A stretch of 64,000 nt of DNA. It comes from Alphaproteobacteria bacterium (GTDB lineage Bacteria; Myxococcota_A; UBA796; UBA2385). Position 1 is the stretch's first letter; each line of letters begins with the position of its first letter. The position numbers and the translations under genes are program-made. The stretch is taken from NCBI GenBank assembly GCA_020632755.1, contig JACKEY010000010.1:62001-126000 (forward strand), in the 5' to 3' direction. Shown here piece by piece: positions 26,378 through 36,235 of this stretch. The notes under the pieces are model-generated. The model ran no database searches. It was not told where the DNA came from and saw only the letters and a list, made by a program, of their open reading frames with translations.

Positions 26378-26907
26378 GATCGAGGGCCCAAAGTCGGGGG
26401 CGATAGGTCATCGGCCCCGGGTTCGGGCGCGATCGGGGGCCCAAAGTCGGGGGCGATGGACCATCGGCCCCGGTTCGGGCGTGATCCAGGGCCCAAAGTC
26501 GGGGGCGATAGACCATCGGCCCCGGGTTCGGGCGGGATCGGGGGCCCAAAGTCCGGGGCGATAGACCATCGGCCCCGGGTTCGGGCGTCATCGAGAGCCC
26601 AAAGTCCGGGGCGATAGACCATCGGCCCCGGGTTCGGGCGGGATCGGGGCCCAAAGTCGGGGGCGATAGACCATCGGCCCCCGGTTCGGGCGCGATCGGG
26701 GGCCCAAAGTCGGGGGCGATAGACCATCGGCCCCGGGTTCGGGCGGGATCGGGGGCCCAAAGTCGGGGGCGATAGACCATCGACCCCGGGTTCGGGCGAG
26801 ATCGAGAGCCCAAAGTCGGGGGCGATAGACCATCGGCCCGGGGTTCGGGCGGGATCGAGGGCTCAAAGTCCGGGGCGATAGGTCATCGGCGCGGGGTTCG
26901 GGCGCCG
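26378..26907. repeat. 53-bp tandem repeat array, ten units
   Basis: Ten head-to-tail copies of a GC-rich unit fill the space between two convergent genes. The marker AAAGTC occurs at 26390, 26443, 26495, 26548, 26601, 26653, 26706, 26759, 26812 and 26865, so the period is 53 bp with two 52-bp units. Each unit contains GGGCCCAAAGTC, GGGGCGATAGACCATCGGCC and CCGGGTTCGGGCG with a few substitutions. The period is not a multiple of three, and no start or ribosome site is linked to it. The long open frames on the minus strand are a by-product of composition. 26363-26377 and 26908-26935 hold nothing recognisable. Confidence 0.95.
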
Positions 26908-26935
26908 CTGGCCGTTCCCCAAACCTCCCCCCCGC

Positions 26936-28906
26936 CTACACCACCGCCGCGCAGGCTTCGTCGAGCGCGGCTTCCAGCGGGCCGGTCGGCCTCGCGGACG
27001 CCCCGAAGGCCTGGCCGGCGTAGTGGGCCAGGAGCACGCGGGCCTGCGGCGCCAGGGACGGCAGCGCGCCCACGGGGACGGGCAGGTCGTCGAGCTCGTA
27101 GTTGTTGACGTGGTTGTTGCTGGCAGTCAGGTCGAGGCGCCAGCCCACCAGGGAGCAGGACAGCCAGGCGAGCAGGCCGAGCAGGTGGTTCTCCTGTTCC
27201 GGCCCGTCCCACAGCAGGTAGTTGCAGGTGTTGGCGACGACAGGGCCCGGCGGCAGCAGGGTGAAGGACAGCCGGCGCTCCTTGCCCAGGTAGGCGCACT
27301 GGCGGCCGACCAGGCGCCAGCGCTCGACGTGGGCGGCCTTGTCGCTGCCCCCCAGCGCCGCGATGAAGCCGGCCTTGTCGATGGTGCCGACGCGGTCGGC
27401 GTCGACCCGATCGACGAAGCGCTCGATGTGGTCGCCGCGCACCAGGCGGTCGGGACCCGCGCCGACGAAGCGCTTGTGCACGGTGAGATCGCACTCGCCG
27501 CGCAGGTTGCGGACGGCCGCGAGATCGCCCAGCCGCGGGTGGCGGTGCAGGTGGTCGAGCATGCGCCAGCCGGCGGCGTCGGCGGCCGGCAGGACGAGGC
27601 CCTGCGGGGAGAGGCGGCGCACGGCGGCGAGGGGGACACGCACCTCGGCTTCGGGCGGCAGGGACCGCGAGGGCCCGGACAGGGTCGGGTCCCGGGCACC
27701 GTGGCGGGCGACGAGGAGGCAGGTGGGCTGGTTGACGTCGACGAACAGGCGCCCGGCCTCGGCGATGCGATCGACCCGCTCGACGCCGATGTCGAGGAGG
27801 AGGTGGCGCCGAAGGTCCCTCGCGCTGCGATCGGCGACGACGCTGGCCGGGATCAGCGCGCCGAGCGCCCCGCCCGGCCGGAGGAGCGCCAGGCCGCGCG
27901 CCAGGAACAGTCGCTGCCAGTCCGGCACGCCGCCGCGCGCGACGGCGAGCTCCGGCCGGCCCCGCAGGTGCTCGCCCACGGCCGAGAGCCAGCGCTTGCG
28001 CCCGGCGATGAGCGCGTCGACGTCGGCGTGCGGCGCGAAGGCGCGGCTGGCCTCGGCGAAGTCGCTGCGCAGCACGCGCAGCCGGCCATAGGGCGGGTTC
28101 ATCAGCACGACGTCCGCCGGGGGCAGCGGCACGACGGGCCCGCCCGCGACGGCGGGGTCGGTGACCAGCCCGTCGCCGGCCCGGACCCCGACGACCTCCT
28201 CCTCCGAGACCGCGGCCAGCTCGGCCAGCACCCGCCGCGCGGCGCGGGCCAGACGCGGCAGCCGCTCGACGCCGAACAGCCTCCTCCGCACCTGCTCCCG
28301 CCGCCAGGCCCCGAGCTCCGGCAGGCCCGCGATGCCGGCGCGGCGGGCGACCTCGAGCCCCTCCTCCAGCACCACGACCGCGGCCACCAGGAAGGCGCCG
28401 GCGCCGCAGGCGGGGTCGACGACCACCGGCGTCGACGCCCGCGCCACGGCCGCAGCGTCGCCCGCGTCGATGGCCGCGGCGAGCGGTGGACCCAGCACCC
28501 GCAGGGCCAGGTGGTGGGCCACGGGCGCCGGGGTCAGGTACACGCCGGCGTGCCGCGCGAGCACCAGGTTGCGGACCAGGCCCGCCCCATCCGGGAGGGC
28601 CCACAGCTCGCGCTCGTGCAGGGCACCGACCAGATCGACGCGTTCGAGGGGCGACAGGTCGCCGGGCAGCACCACCGCGTCGGTCGCCGCCAGGGACCGG
28701 GCCAGCGCCCCCCGCGGATCCGGCAGGTCGAGCGCGTCGAGCAGCGGGAGCAGATCGTCCGGCAGCTCGTCGAGCGGCAGGTCCGGCGATCCCGGCGCGC
28801 ACTGCAGCGCCGCCAGCCGCAGCGCGGCGGCTTCGGCGTGCACGGCCCGCCGCGGCCGCAGGCGGGACAGCGCGCCGGCGAGCCAGGTGGCCCCTGGCCC
28901 GGTCAT
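26936..28906 (-). CDS. Orphan N6-adenine DNA methyltransferase (Eco57I/TaqI-like)
   Basis: 656 residues from ATG 28906. Motif I of adenine methyltransferases is VVVDPACGAGAFLVAAVVV and motif IV is ADVVLMNPPYGRLRVL. NPPY is diagnostic for N6-adenine methylation. The C-terminal third (RRLSFTLLPPGPVVANTCNY, then LLAWLSCSLVGWRLDL and SNNHVNNYELDDLPVP) resembles the target-recognition/TaqI-like C-terminal domain of Eco57I-family enzymes. No endonuclease motif (PD-ExK) precedes the methylase part and no restriction gene is adjacent, so it appears to be an orphan. It is the last gene of a four-gene run with the carbamoyltransferase, beginning 13 nt after the DUF5989 stop. A host-epigenetic role or a remnant type IIG system are the main possibilities. 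Confidence 0.87.
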   Translation of the reverse strand: MTGPGATWLAGALSRLRPRRAVHAEAAALRLAALQCAPGSPDLPLDELPDDLLPLLDALDLPDPRGALARSLAATDAVVLPGDLSPLERVDLVGALHERELWALPDGAGLVRNLVLARHAGVYLTPAPVAHHLALRVLGPPLAAAIDAGDAAAVARASTPVVVDPACGAGAFLVAAVVVLEEGLEVARRAGIAGLPELGAWRREQVRRRLFGVERLPRLARAARRVLAELAAVSEEEVVGVRAGDGLVTDPAVAGGPVVPLPPADVVLMNPPYGRLRVLRSDFAEASRAFAPHADVDALIAGRKRWLSAVGEHLRGRPELAVARGGVPDWQRLFLARGLALLRPGGALGALIPASVVADRSARDLRRHLLLDIGVERVDRIAEAGRLFVDVNQPTCLLVARHGARDPTLSGPSRSLPPEAEVRVPLAAVRRLSPQGLVLPAADAAGWRMLDHLHRHPRLGDLAAVRNLRGECDLTVHKRFVGAGPDRLVRGDHIERFVDRVDADRVGTIDKAGFIAALGGSDKAAHVERWRLVGRQCAYLGKERRLSFTLLPPGPVVANTCNYLLWDGPEQENHLLGLLAWLSCSLVGWRLDLTASNNHVNNYELDDLPVPVGALPSLAPQARVLLAHYAGQAFGASARPTGPLEAALDEACAAVV

Positions 28907-28919
28907 CGTGGAGGGCGCC

Positions 28920-29126
28920 CTACAGCAGCGGGTAGATGAACGGCGCGACGTACTGCACGGCCTGCAGGCCGGCGAGCACCAGCCCGAGCACGCTCAGCAA
29001 CAGCACGAGCGGCAGCAGCCAGGGACGCTTGCCGCGGCCGAACAGCCGCAGCAGCTGGCCCAGGGTGCCGAGTCGCATGCCGACATCTTCGACGCGGCCG
29101 GGGGGCGTGGGGGTCGGGTCACTCAC
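28920..29126 (-). CDS. DUF5989 / SxtK-like membrane micro-protein
   Basis: 68 residues starting at GTG 29126, which overlaps the stop of the carbamoyltransferase gene (GTGA). A short Pro-rich head is followed by the DUF5989 core: MRLGTLGQLLRLFGRGKRPW, one membrane helix (LLPLVLLLSVLGLVLAGL) and the conserved end VAPFIYPLL. The family is known for lying next to O-carbamoyltransferases, including SxtK beside SxtI in saxitoxin clusters, but its function is not established. An internal ATG at the core (MRLGT) is an alternative start. The coupling supports a physical link, perhaps membrane recruitment of the carbamoyltransferase; that is inference. Confidence 0.87.
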   Translation of the reverse strand: MSDPTPTPPGRVEDVGMRLGTLGQLLRLFGRGKRPWLLPLVLLLSVLGLVLAGLQAVQYVAPFIYPLL

Positions 29127-30868
29127 GAAGCGCCTCCGCGGGGCAGCTGACCTCGCGCCACACGGCACGGGCCCAGGTAGACCGCGTCCATCTCGCAGGA
29201 CTGCAGGGTCGACAGGGCGTGCACGGGGCTGGACACGATGGGGTCGCCCTTGAGGTTGAACGAGGTGTTGAGCACCACCGGCCGCCCGGTCCGGGCACCG
29301 ACGGCTTCGATGAGCGCATGGTAGCGGGGGTTGACCTCGCGCCGCACGCGGTGCAGCCGCGCCGTGCCGTCCACATGGGTGATCGCCGGCATGGCCTCGC
29401 GGTGTTCCTCGCGCGTGTCGCCGATGATGGTCATCCACTCGGCCGGGCCTTCGCCGCCGGGCGGCACGTCGAAGTAGGTGTCGGCCGCTTCGGCCGTGAC
29501 CGACGGCGCGAAGGGCCGGAAGGGCTCGCGCAGCTTGATGACCTTGTTGACCCGGTCCTGCATGTCGGGGCGGCTTGGGTCGGCCAGGATGCTGCGATGC
29601 CCCAGCGCCCGCGGGCCCCACTCGCAGCGGCCCTGGAACCAGCCGATGACCTTGCCGGCCGCGATGTCGTCGGCCGCACGCTCGATGCGGTCGTCGGCGA
29701 CGTCGTCGAAGCGCACGTTGAGCTCGTCGAGGAGCGTGCGCACGCGGTCGTCCGGCCAGTCGCGGCCCAGCCCCGGGGTCAGGCCCGGGTCCACGCGCGG
29801 CTGGCCCAGCACCTCGTGCCAGGCCCACTGGGCCGCCCCCAGCGCACCGCCCGCGTCGCCGGACGCCGGCTGCACGTAGAGGTGGGCGAAGGGTCCGTCC
29901 CGCAGCAGCCGCCGGTTGGCGACGACGTTGAGCGCGACGCCGCCGGCCATGCACAGGGCGTCCAGGCCGGTGTCGGCGTGCAGCCGCTCCGCCAGGGCCA
30001 GCAGGCGCTCCTCGAGCACGACCTGCACGCTGGCGGCGATGTCGGCGTAGTGCTTGCCCTCGCCCTGGCGCGGATCCAGCGGCGTGCCCGGCTGCCGCGG
30101 CGCGCCGAACAGCTGCTCGAAGGCCCCGCTGTAGGACCGCACGGTGCTCTTGTGCCAGGCGACGTAGCGGGTGTCGTTCTGGAAGCCGCCGCCGTCGACG
30201 CCCTGGAGCACCTTCTCGACCTTGTCGACGTGGCGCGGCTCGCCGTAGCTGGCGAGCCCCATGACCTTGTACTCGCCGTTGTTCACGCGGAAGCCCAGGA
30301 AGGCCGTGAACGCCGAGTAGGTCAGCCCCAGCGAGTGCGGGAAGCGCACCTCGGACAGGGGCTTCAGGCCGTGCTCGTCGCCCTGCCACAGCGACGTCGT
30401 GGCCCACTCGCCGACGCCATCGACGGTCAGCACCGCCGCCCGCTCGAAGGGCGAGCAGTAGAAGGCCGACGCCGCGTGCGACAGGTGGTGCTCGCTGAAC
30501 ATCAGCTGCGAGGGCCGCGCGCCGAGCTCCTTGCAGAGCGCGTTGCGGACCCAGAGCTTGTCGGTGAGCCAGGTCAGGGCCGTGCGCTGGAAGGCCGGCA
30601 GGGTCGACGGGAAGCCGGTCAGCTGGCTGACCAGGATGCGCTCGAACTTGCGCAGGGGCTTCTCGTAGTAGACGACGGCCTCGACGTCGGCCATCGAGAT
30701 GCCGGCCTGTTCCAGGCACCAGCGGGACGCTCGCACCGGCAGCGCGCTGTCCTGCTTCTGGCGCGAGAAGCGTTCTTCGCTGCTGGCCGCGACGACGACG
30801 CCGTCGCGCAGCAGGACGGCCGCGGACTCGTGGTAGAGGGCCGAGACCCCCAGGACGTACCGGCTCAC
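29123..30868 (-). CDS. O-carbamoyltransferase (NodU/TobZ/SxtI type)
   Basis: 581 residues from GTG 30868, overlapping the ferritin-like gene stop (GTGA). Enzymes of this family use carbamoyl phosphate and ATP to make carbamoyl adenylate and transfer the carbamoyl group to a hydroxyl. The N-terminal Kae1-like domain contains [15 protein letters not shown] and the metal-binding [14 protein letters not shown], plus [14 protein letters not shown]. Further on are [17 protein letters not shown] and [14 protein letters not shown]. The C-terminal carbamoyltransferase domain carries [18 protein letters not shown] and [15 protein letters not shown]. Length and motifs indicate an intact enzyme. The acceptor is unknown; the absence of other biosynthetic genes argues against a large natural-product cluster here. 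Confidence 0.95.
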   Translation of the reverse strand: MSRYVLGVSALYHESAAVLLRDGVVVAASSEERFSRQKQDSALPVRASRWCLEQAGISMADVEAVVYYEKPLRKFERILVSQLTGFPSTLPAFQRTALTWLTDKLWVRNALCKELGARPSQLMFSEHHLSHAASAFYCSPFERAAVLTVDGVGEWATTSLWQGDEHGLKPLSEVRFPHSLGLTYSAFTAFLGFRVNNGEYKVMGLASYGEPRHVDKVEKVLQGVDGGGFQNDTRYVAWHKSTVRSYSGAFEQLFGAPRQPGTPLDPRQGEGKHYADIAASVQVVLEERLLALAERLHADTGLDALCMAGGVALNVVANRRLLRDGPFAHLYVQPASGDAGGALGAAQWAWHEVLGQPRVDPGLTPGLGRDWPDDRVRTLLDELNVRFDDVADDRIERAADDIAAGKVIGWFQGRCEWGPRALGHRSILADPSRPDMQDRVNKVIKLREPFRPFAPSVTAEAADTYFDVPPGGEGPAEWMTIIGDTREEHREAMPAITHVDGTARLHRVRREVNPRYHALIEAVGARTGRPVVLNTSFNLKGDPIVSSPVHALSTLQSCEMDAVYLGPCRVARGQLPRGGAS

Positions 30869-31632
30869 AGCTGTTCCAGTGCCCGCTGTGCAGCCGGCCG
30901 GTCGTCGACCTCGGCCGGGACGAGCCCGCCCTGTTCGCGCTCGGTCAGCTTGGCGATGAGCGCGAAGGGCGTGATGCCGACGACGTAGATCACGGTGAGC
31001 CACAGCTTCGCCATCGTGTCGCCGATCAGCCGCGAGAAGCGCAGCCAGCCCTGCTTGAACCGCCGCCAGCGGATCCGCCAGACCGCCGCCGACACCGCGC
31101 TCGCCTGGCCCTGGGCGGCGAGGCGCTCCAGTTCCTTGCGCGAGTAGGCGATGTGGAAGCGCTCGTCCTTCTCGATGCGGGCGAACATCTCCCGCGACGC
31201 CGGGTCTTCGTCCATCAGGCCCGCGTAGATGCCGAACTGCGCCGCGCCACGCTGCTCGTGCAGCCAGACGAAGGCCAGGAAGTCCAGCTCGCCGAGCTCG
31301 GTGAACAGCGGGTCGGAGCCCCGGATGCCGTGGCTGTGCAGGTAGCCGCTGTCGTCGAGGACGGCCTGGGTGCGGCTGCGCTCGATGGCCAGTGCCCGCG
31401 CCCGCTCGCGGAACATGCGGCTGTGCCGCAGCTCGTCGAGGGCGTGCAGGAAGTAGAGGGGGCGCATCTCCGGACGAGGCGTGAGCTCGCAGGCTTCGAG
31501 CATGTCGTGGCCGCTGCCGAGCTCGGTGTGCGCGAACTCGGCCATCTTGGTGGCCGGCCGGCCGGGCAGACGCCAGACGATGTGGCTCACGCCGACGAGC
31601 ACGGGCCCGGGGCGGATGTCGGCGAAACGCAT
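30865..31632 (-). CDS. Ferritin-like di-iron protein, possible oxygenase
   Basis: 255 residues from ATG 31632. Two ExxH motifs are visible: DELRHSRMF around residue 70 and [15 protein letters not shown] around residue 160. Glu residues in helices before each ([27 protein letters not shown]) complete a likely ferritin-like di-iron site. The C-terminal 80 residues contain a hydrophobic segment ([20 protein letters not shown]), so the protein may be membrane-attached. It is the first gene of the operon with the carbamoyltransferase and DUF5989 and overlaps the next gene by 4 nt. Hydroxylation or desaturation of the compound that is then carbamoylated is an attractive but unproven role. Confidence 0.8.
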   Translation of the reverse strand: MRFADIRPGPVLVGVSHIVWRLPGRPATKMAEFAHTELGSGHDMLEACELTPRPEMRPLYFLHALDELRHSRMFRERARALAIERSRTQAVLDDSGYLHSHGIRGSDPLFTELGELDFLAFVWLHEQRGAAQFGIYAGLMDEDPASREMFARIEKDERFHIAYSRKELERLAAQGQASAVSAAVWRIRWRRFKQGWLRFSRLIGDTMAKLWLTVIYVVGITPFALIAKLTEREQGGLVPAEVDDRPAAQRALEQL

Positions 31633-31682
31633 GCGGCTCTCCCGACCACGTGGGTCCGGACAGACTACCCCAGGGCGAACGC

Positions 31683-31703
31683 CGATGGAGCGCGGCTCCA
31701 TCG
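31683..31703. promoter_or_regulatory. Perfect 8-bp inverted repeat between divergent genes
   Basis: CGATGGAG (31683-31690) and CTCCATCG (31696-31703) are perfect inverted arms around a CGCGG loop, in the 147-bp space between the divergent ferritin-like and thrombospondin-repeat genes. It is 52 bp from one start codon and 77 bp from the other, and no T tract follows on either strand. A dimeric repressor or activator site is more likely than a terminator. No regulator gene adjoins it. Confidence 0.4.
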
Positions 31704-31779
31704 ACGCCCGACCGCGCGCGCACGAGCGCTTGCGGCCACGCGACGAGTCGGTGATCCTGCGACCTCGCTCGGAGTCCCC

Positions 31780-34700
31780 ATGTCCCGCCTCCTCTCGCTC
31801 CTGCCCCTCCACGGGCTCGGCGTCCTCGGCCTCACCGCCCTCCTCCTCCCCTCCGCGGCCCAAGCCGTCTGCGGCGACGGCTCCATCGACAGCGACGAGG
31901 AGTGCGAGGACGGCGCCACCGAAGACGGCGACGGCTGCTCCGCCAGCTGCGAGGTCGAGACCGGCTGGGAGTGCGAGCCGATCAGCTTCGGCATCGAGTT
32001 CGCCGAGTACTTCGACACCGATCACACCGATCCCAGCTGGACGATCAGCGAGGACGAGACCTTCGTCAGCCAGACGACCAACAGCGACCCGGCCTTCTTC
32101 GTCACGCGCTTCCCGGCCGACGCGCGCGAGGTGACCTTCACCCTGAAGGTCGCGACCAGCAGCGACGACGACTTCGTCGGCATGGCCATCGGCTTCCAGG
32201 AAGGCGACAGCGACCGCACGGCCGTCGACTTCCTGCTGCTGGACTGGAAGCAGGGCGACCAGACGGCCAGCGGCTACGGCTACGCCGACGCCGGCCTGCG
32301 GCTGTGGCGCGTGACCGACGTGTCCGACCCGACCCAGTTCTGGGGCCACGGCAGCGGCTTCGAGCTCATCGCGGAAGCCGCCACGCTGCACGACACCGGC
32401 TGGTCGGACAACACCGAACACGAGATCACGCTCGACTACAGCACCGAGCGACTGCAGCTGTGGGTCGACGGCGTCGCCCAGTTCGACGAGACCGGCGACT
32501 TCCCCGACGGCAACCTGGCCTTCTACACCTTCAGCCAGCCCAACTCGCAGTTCGAGCTCATCGACCCGCTGGGCGTGTCGGTCTGCAACGAGCTCGACAG
32601 CGACGGCGACGGCCTGACCGACCCGACCGAGTACGAGATCGGCACCGACCCCTTCGACTCGGACACCGACGACGACGGGCTCGACGACTACCGGGAGTAC
32701 ATCGAGGAGGGCACCGACCCGACCGACGCCGACACCGACGACGACGGGCTCGACGACTACCGCGAGATCGAGGAGGAGCTGACCGACCCGCTCGACAGCG
32801 ACACCGACGACGACGACCTGCTCGACGGCGAAGAGGTCGACACCTGGGGCAGCGATCCCTTCGACACGGACACCGACGGCGACGGGCTCGAAGACGGGGC
32901 CGAGGTGCACGACCACGGCAGCTCGCCGGTGGACACGGACAGCGACGACGACGGCCTGGGCGACTACACCGAGGTCGTCGACACGCTGACCGACCCGGGC
33001 GACGCCGACACCGACGACGACGGCCTGGACGACCGCGAAGAGGTCGAGGACCTGGTCACCGACCCGCTGGACGCCGACACCGACGACGACGGGCTGCTGG
33101 ATGGGGACGAGGTGGACGTGTACGCCACCGACCCGCTCGACCTCGACACCGACGGCGACGGGCTCGAGGACGGCGAGGAGGTCGACGCCGGCAGCTCGCC
33201 GCGGGCCCGCGACACCGACGGCGACGGCCTGGACGACAGCGAGGAGGAGATCCTGGGGACGGACCCCGAGGACGCCGACAGCGACGACGACGGCCTGACC
33301 GACGGCTGGGAAGAGCGCATCTCGGGGAGCGACCCGCTCGACCCGGACACCGACGACGACGGCCTGACCGACGGCGAAGAAGCCCGGACCCTGGACAGCG
33401 ACCCGCTCGCCGGCGATCGCGACGGGGACGGCATCACCGACGCCGACGAGGTCGACGCGGGCACGGATCCCCTGCGCCGCGACACCGACGGCGACGGCCT
33501 GACCGATCGCGAAGAAGCGCTGCTGGGCACCGACCCGCTCGATCGCGACACCGACGGCGACGGCAGCACGGACGGGGTCGAGGACAAGGCCGGCACCGAC
33601 CCGCTGTCCGGCGGCGACGGCACCGACGACGGCACGGACACCGACGGCGACGGCCTGACCGACGCCGACGAGGCCGTGCTGGGCAGCGACCCGACCGCCC
33701 GCGACACCGACGGCGACGGCCTGACCGACAGCGAAGAGGTCGCGCTCGGCAGCAACCCGCGCTGGCGCGACAGCGACTGCGACGGCCTGGACGACGGGGC
33801 CGAGGTCGACACCTACGGCACGGACCCGGCGGACGCCGACACCGACGACGACGGCCTGGACGACGGCGTGGAAGCCGTGGTCCGCGGCACCGACCCGGCC
33901 GACGAGGACACCGACGACGACGGCGTCATCGACGGCGCCGAGGTCTGGGTCCACGGCACGAACCCGCTGTCCGTCGACAGCGACGGCGACGCCCTGGACG
34001 ACGGCGACGAGCTGTGGATCCACGGCACGGATCCGGTCCGGCCGGACAGCGACAACGACGGCCTGCGCGACGGCACCGAGACGCGGTCGGGCACCGATCC
34101 GATCCTGGCCGACACCGACGCGGGCGGCGCCGACGACGGCGTCGAGGCGCTGGTCGACGGCACGACGCCGACCGACCCCAGCGACGACGACCCGACCGAC
34201 AGCGACCGCGACGACGACGGCATCTCCGACAAGACCGAAGAAGCGCGCGGCACCGACCCCGACGACCCCGACAGCGACGACGACGGCATCGACGACGGCG
34301 ACGAGGTCCGCGGCGACACCGATCCGGCCCAGTGGGACACGGACGGCGACGGCCTGTCGGACGGCGAAGAGCTCGACATGGGCACCGACCCGACCGACGA
34401 CGACACCGACAACGACGGCATCGACGACGGCACCGAAGCCACCGGCGGCGACACCGACCCGCTGGACGCCGACAGCGACGACGACGGGCTGCCCGACGGC
34501 GCCGAGCTGCTGCTCTACGGCACCGACCCCGGCGACCCCGACACCGATGGCGACGGCCTGGACGACGGCGACGAGCTGTGCGGCGTGCACACCGACCCGC
34601 TCTTGACCGACACCGACGGCGGCGGCCGGCCCGACGGCGCCGAGACCGGCGTCGACGGCACCGATCCCCTCGACCCCAGCGACGACCTGGCCGACACCGA

Positions 34701-35445
34701 CGGCGACGGCCTGACCGACTGGGAGGAAGGCGAGCTCGGCACCGACCCCGACGACGCCGACACCGACGACGACGGCCTGATGGACGGGACCGAGGTGTAC
34801 GACACCGGCACCGATCCCCTCGACCCCGACACCGACGACGACGGCCTCTCCGACGGCGACGAGGTCGACGAGACCCTCACCGATCCCCTCGACCCCGACA
34901 CCGACGACGACGGCCTCTCCGACGGCGACGAGGTGCTGGACCACGGCACCGATCCCCTCGATGAAGACACCGACGACGACGGCCTGACCGACGGCGACGA
35001 GGTCGGCGAGATCGGGACCGACCCGCTGGACCCCGACACCGACGACGACGGCCTCACCGACCGCGACGAGGTCGTGGACACGGGCACCGACCCCCTCGAC
35101 CCCGACAGCGACGACGACGGCATCGACGACGGCACCGAGCTCGAGCACGACACCGACCCGCTCGACCCCGACACCGACGACGACGGACTCGACGACGGCG
35201 AAGAAGACGAGCTCGGCACCGACCCGCTCGACCCCGACACCGACGACGGCGGCAAGAACGACGGCGACGAGGTCGACGAGGGCCGCGATCCCTTCGACGG
35301 CAGCGACGACTTCGACCCCGACCCGGTGCTGCCCGGCAAGGTGCTGGGCGGCTGCGACGGCTGCGCGGCGGCCCCCGCACCGGGCCGCGCGCTGTGGTTC
35401 GGGCTGGTCGGCCTGGTGGCGCTGCTGGTCCGTCGGCGGCGCTGA
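31780..35445 (+). CDS. Giant calcium-binding TSP3-repeat surface protein, MYXO-CTERM
   Basis: 1221 residues from ATG 31780 with GGAG upstream. The signal peptide ends at AAQA. Residues about 28-63 are a DUF4215 Cys-rich module ([32 protein letters not shown]). Residues about 65-270 resemble the thrombospondin C-terminal lectin-like domain ([64 protein letters not shown]). Then come about 39 thrombospondin type 3-like repeats of 21-24 residues with the D-x-D-x-D-G calcium loop and a GTDPLD turn. The end [10 protein letters not shown], a hydrophobic stretch and RRRR form a MYXO-CTERM anchor. It is probably a long, calcium-stiffened surface stalk or adhesin. The repeated DNA (32593-35300) could expand or contract by recombination. 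Confidence 0.93.
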   Translation: MSRLLSLLPLHGLGVLGLTALLLPSAAQAVCGDGSIDSDEECEDGATEDGDGCSASCEVETGWECEPISFGIEFAEYFDTDHTDPSWTISEDETFVSQTTNSDPAFFVTRFPADAREVTFTLKVATSSDDDFVGMAIGFQEGDSDRTAVDFLLLDWKQGDQTASGYGYADAGLRLWRVTDVSDPTQFWGHGSGFELIAEAATLHDTGWSDNTEHEITLDYSTERLQLWVDGVAQFDETGDFPDGNLAFYTFSQPNSQFELIDPLGVSVCNELDSDGDGLTDPTEYEIGTDPFDSDTDDDGLDDYREYIEEGTDPTDADTDDDGLDDYREIEEELTDPLDSDTDDDDLLDGEEVDTWGSDPFDTDTDGDGLEDGAEVHDHGSSPVDTDSDDDGLGDYTEVVDTLTDPGDADTDDDGLDDREEVEDLVTDPLDADTDDDGLLDGDEVDVYATDPLDLDTDGDGLEDGEEVDAGSSPRARDTDGDGLDDSEEEILGTDPEDADSDDDGLTDGWEERISGSDPLDPDTDDDGLTDGEEARTLDSDPLAGDRDGDGITDADEVDAGTDPLRRDTDGDGLTDREEALLGTDPLDRDTDGDGSTDGVEDKAGTDPLSGGDGTDDGTDTDGDGLTDADEAVLGSDPTARDTDGDGLTDSEEVALGSNPRWRDSDCDGLDDGAEVDTYGTDPADADTDDDGLDDGVEAVVRGTDPADEDTDDDGVIDGAEVWVHGTNPLSVDSDGDALDDGDELWIHGTDPVRPDSDNDGLRDGTETRSGTDPILADTDAGGADDGVEALVDGTTPTDPSDDDPTDSDRDDDGISDKTEEARGTDPDDPDSDDDGIDDGDEVRGDTDPAQWDTDGDGLSDGEELDMGTDPTDDDTDNDGIDDGTEATGGDTDPLDADSDDDGLPDGAELLLYGTDPGDPDTDGDGLDDGDELCGVHTDPLLTDTDGGGRPDGAETGVDGTDPLDPSDDLADTDGDGLTDWEEGELGTDPDDADTDDDGLMDGTEVYDTGTDPLDPDTDDDGLSDGDEVDETLTDPLDPDTDDDGLSDGDEVLDHGTDPLDEDTDDDGLTDGDEVGEIGTDPLDPDTDDDGLTDRDEVVDTGTDPLDPDSDDDGIDDGTELEHDTDPLDPDTDDDGLDDGEEDELGTDPLDPDTDDGGKNDGDEVDEGRDPFDGSDDFDPDPVLPGKVLGGCDGCAAAPAPGRALWFGLVGLVALLVRRRR

Positions 35446-35455
35446 GCCGGTCGGC

Positions 35456-36136
35456 TCAGACCGACGGCCGCTCGGGCCAGGTCCCCGCTTCGATGATGTG
35501 CGGGTAGTACTTCCGCCACTCGGCGATCATCGCGTCGAAGGGGATCTCGGCGAAGGTGCCGTGGTCCTTCACCCGCTCCATGAAGCGACCGGCGTTGTGG
35601 TCGTACTCCTGGAAGATGCTGTCGTGCACGCCGTCGAAATCGAGCGGCGCCACGCCCAGGCGCTCGCAGAGCTCGCGGTTGAAGGCCGGCGTCGCCGCGA
35701 CCCAGCGGCCATCGAGCCACAGCTCGACGTAGCCGTGGAAGACCAGCAGATCGGTGCCGAGCTTGCGCTCGAGGTCGGCGGTGCCGATGTGGTTGCGCAC
35801 GTTGGCGAAGTGCAGGCGGCTGGGGATGCCCACCGCACGGGCGCAGGCCGCCAGCAGGTTCGCCTTGTCGATGCAGTGGCCGCCTTCGGCCCGGTCGCGC
35901 AGCAGGACGCCGCTGGCCGTGTAGCCGGCGGGCACCAGGCTCACGCGCCAGGGGTTGTAGCGCAGCATGTCGCGGATCTCGCGGTACAGCGCGACGGCCG
36001 CCTGGCGCGGCGGAAGGTCGCCGGCGATCTGCCGGGCGAAGTCCACGATCGCCGGGTGGTCGCTGTCGACGAAGCGGTTGGGCTGCAGGTACTCGGCGGA
36101 GGGCGCCGGGAGCTCGGCGGAGGACTGGGGCGGCAT
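35456..36136 (-). CDS. Transglutaminase-like cysteine enzyme
   Basis: 226 residues from ATG 36136, cytoplasmic (no signal). The Cys motif is EGGHCIDKANLLAACARAVG followed by IPSRLHFA, the classical transglutaminase-core nucleophile helix. The His motif is VFHGYVELWLDGRWVAATPA. The usual Asp after the His strand is not present in the W-x-x-x-D form; the sequence is VAATPAFNREL, a variant seen in a bacterial subgroup. The activity, whether deamidase, peptidase or crosslinker, is unknown. Its stop and that of the opposing TSP3 gene sit in a short hairpin, TGAGCCGGTCGGCTCA (35443-35458). Confidence 0.88.
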   Translation of the reverse strand: MPPQSSAELPAPSAEYLQPNRFVDSDHPAIVDFARQIAGDLPPRQAAVALYREIRDMLRYNPWRVSLVPAGYTASGVLLRDRAEGGHCIDKANLLAACARAVGIPSRLHFANVRNHIGTADLERKLGTDLLVFHGYVELWLDGRWVAATPAFNRELCERLGVAPLDFDGVHDSIFQEYDHNAGRFMERVKDHGTFAEIPFDAMIAEWRKYYPHIIEAGTWPERPSV

Positions 36137-36235
36137 GGTCGGTGGCTAACCATGAACCGCCGCTGTCTGCGAGAGTCAGGGAGAGGGCTGCCGCAGCCGC
36201 GGCCCGATACGATGTACCCACACCCCGGAGGATCC

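Noticed and set aside
25756..26866. Protein-coding repeats on the minus strand over the 53-bp array
   Set aside because: All minus frames stay open because of composition; the period is not a multiple of three, substitutions ignore codon position, and no start site is present.
26936..28906. Complete type IIG restriction-modification enzyme
   Set aside because: No PD-ExK nuclease motif in the N-terminal 150 residues and no separate endonuclease gene nearby.
30865..35148. Very long minus-strand frame opposite the TSP3-repeat gene
   Set aside because: Its Val/Gly/Ala-rich repeats are the antisense reading of Asp/Gly repeats; only the last 255 codons (ferritin-like gene) show real protein features.
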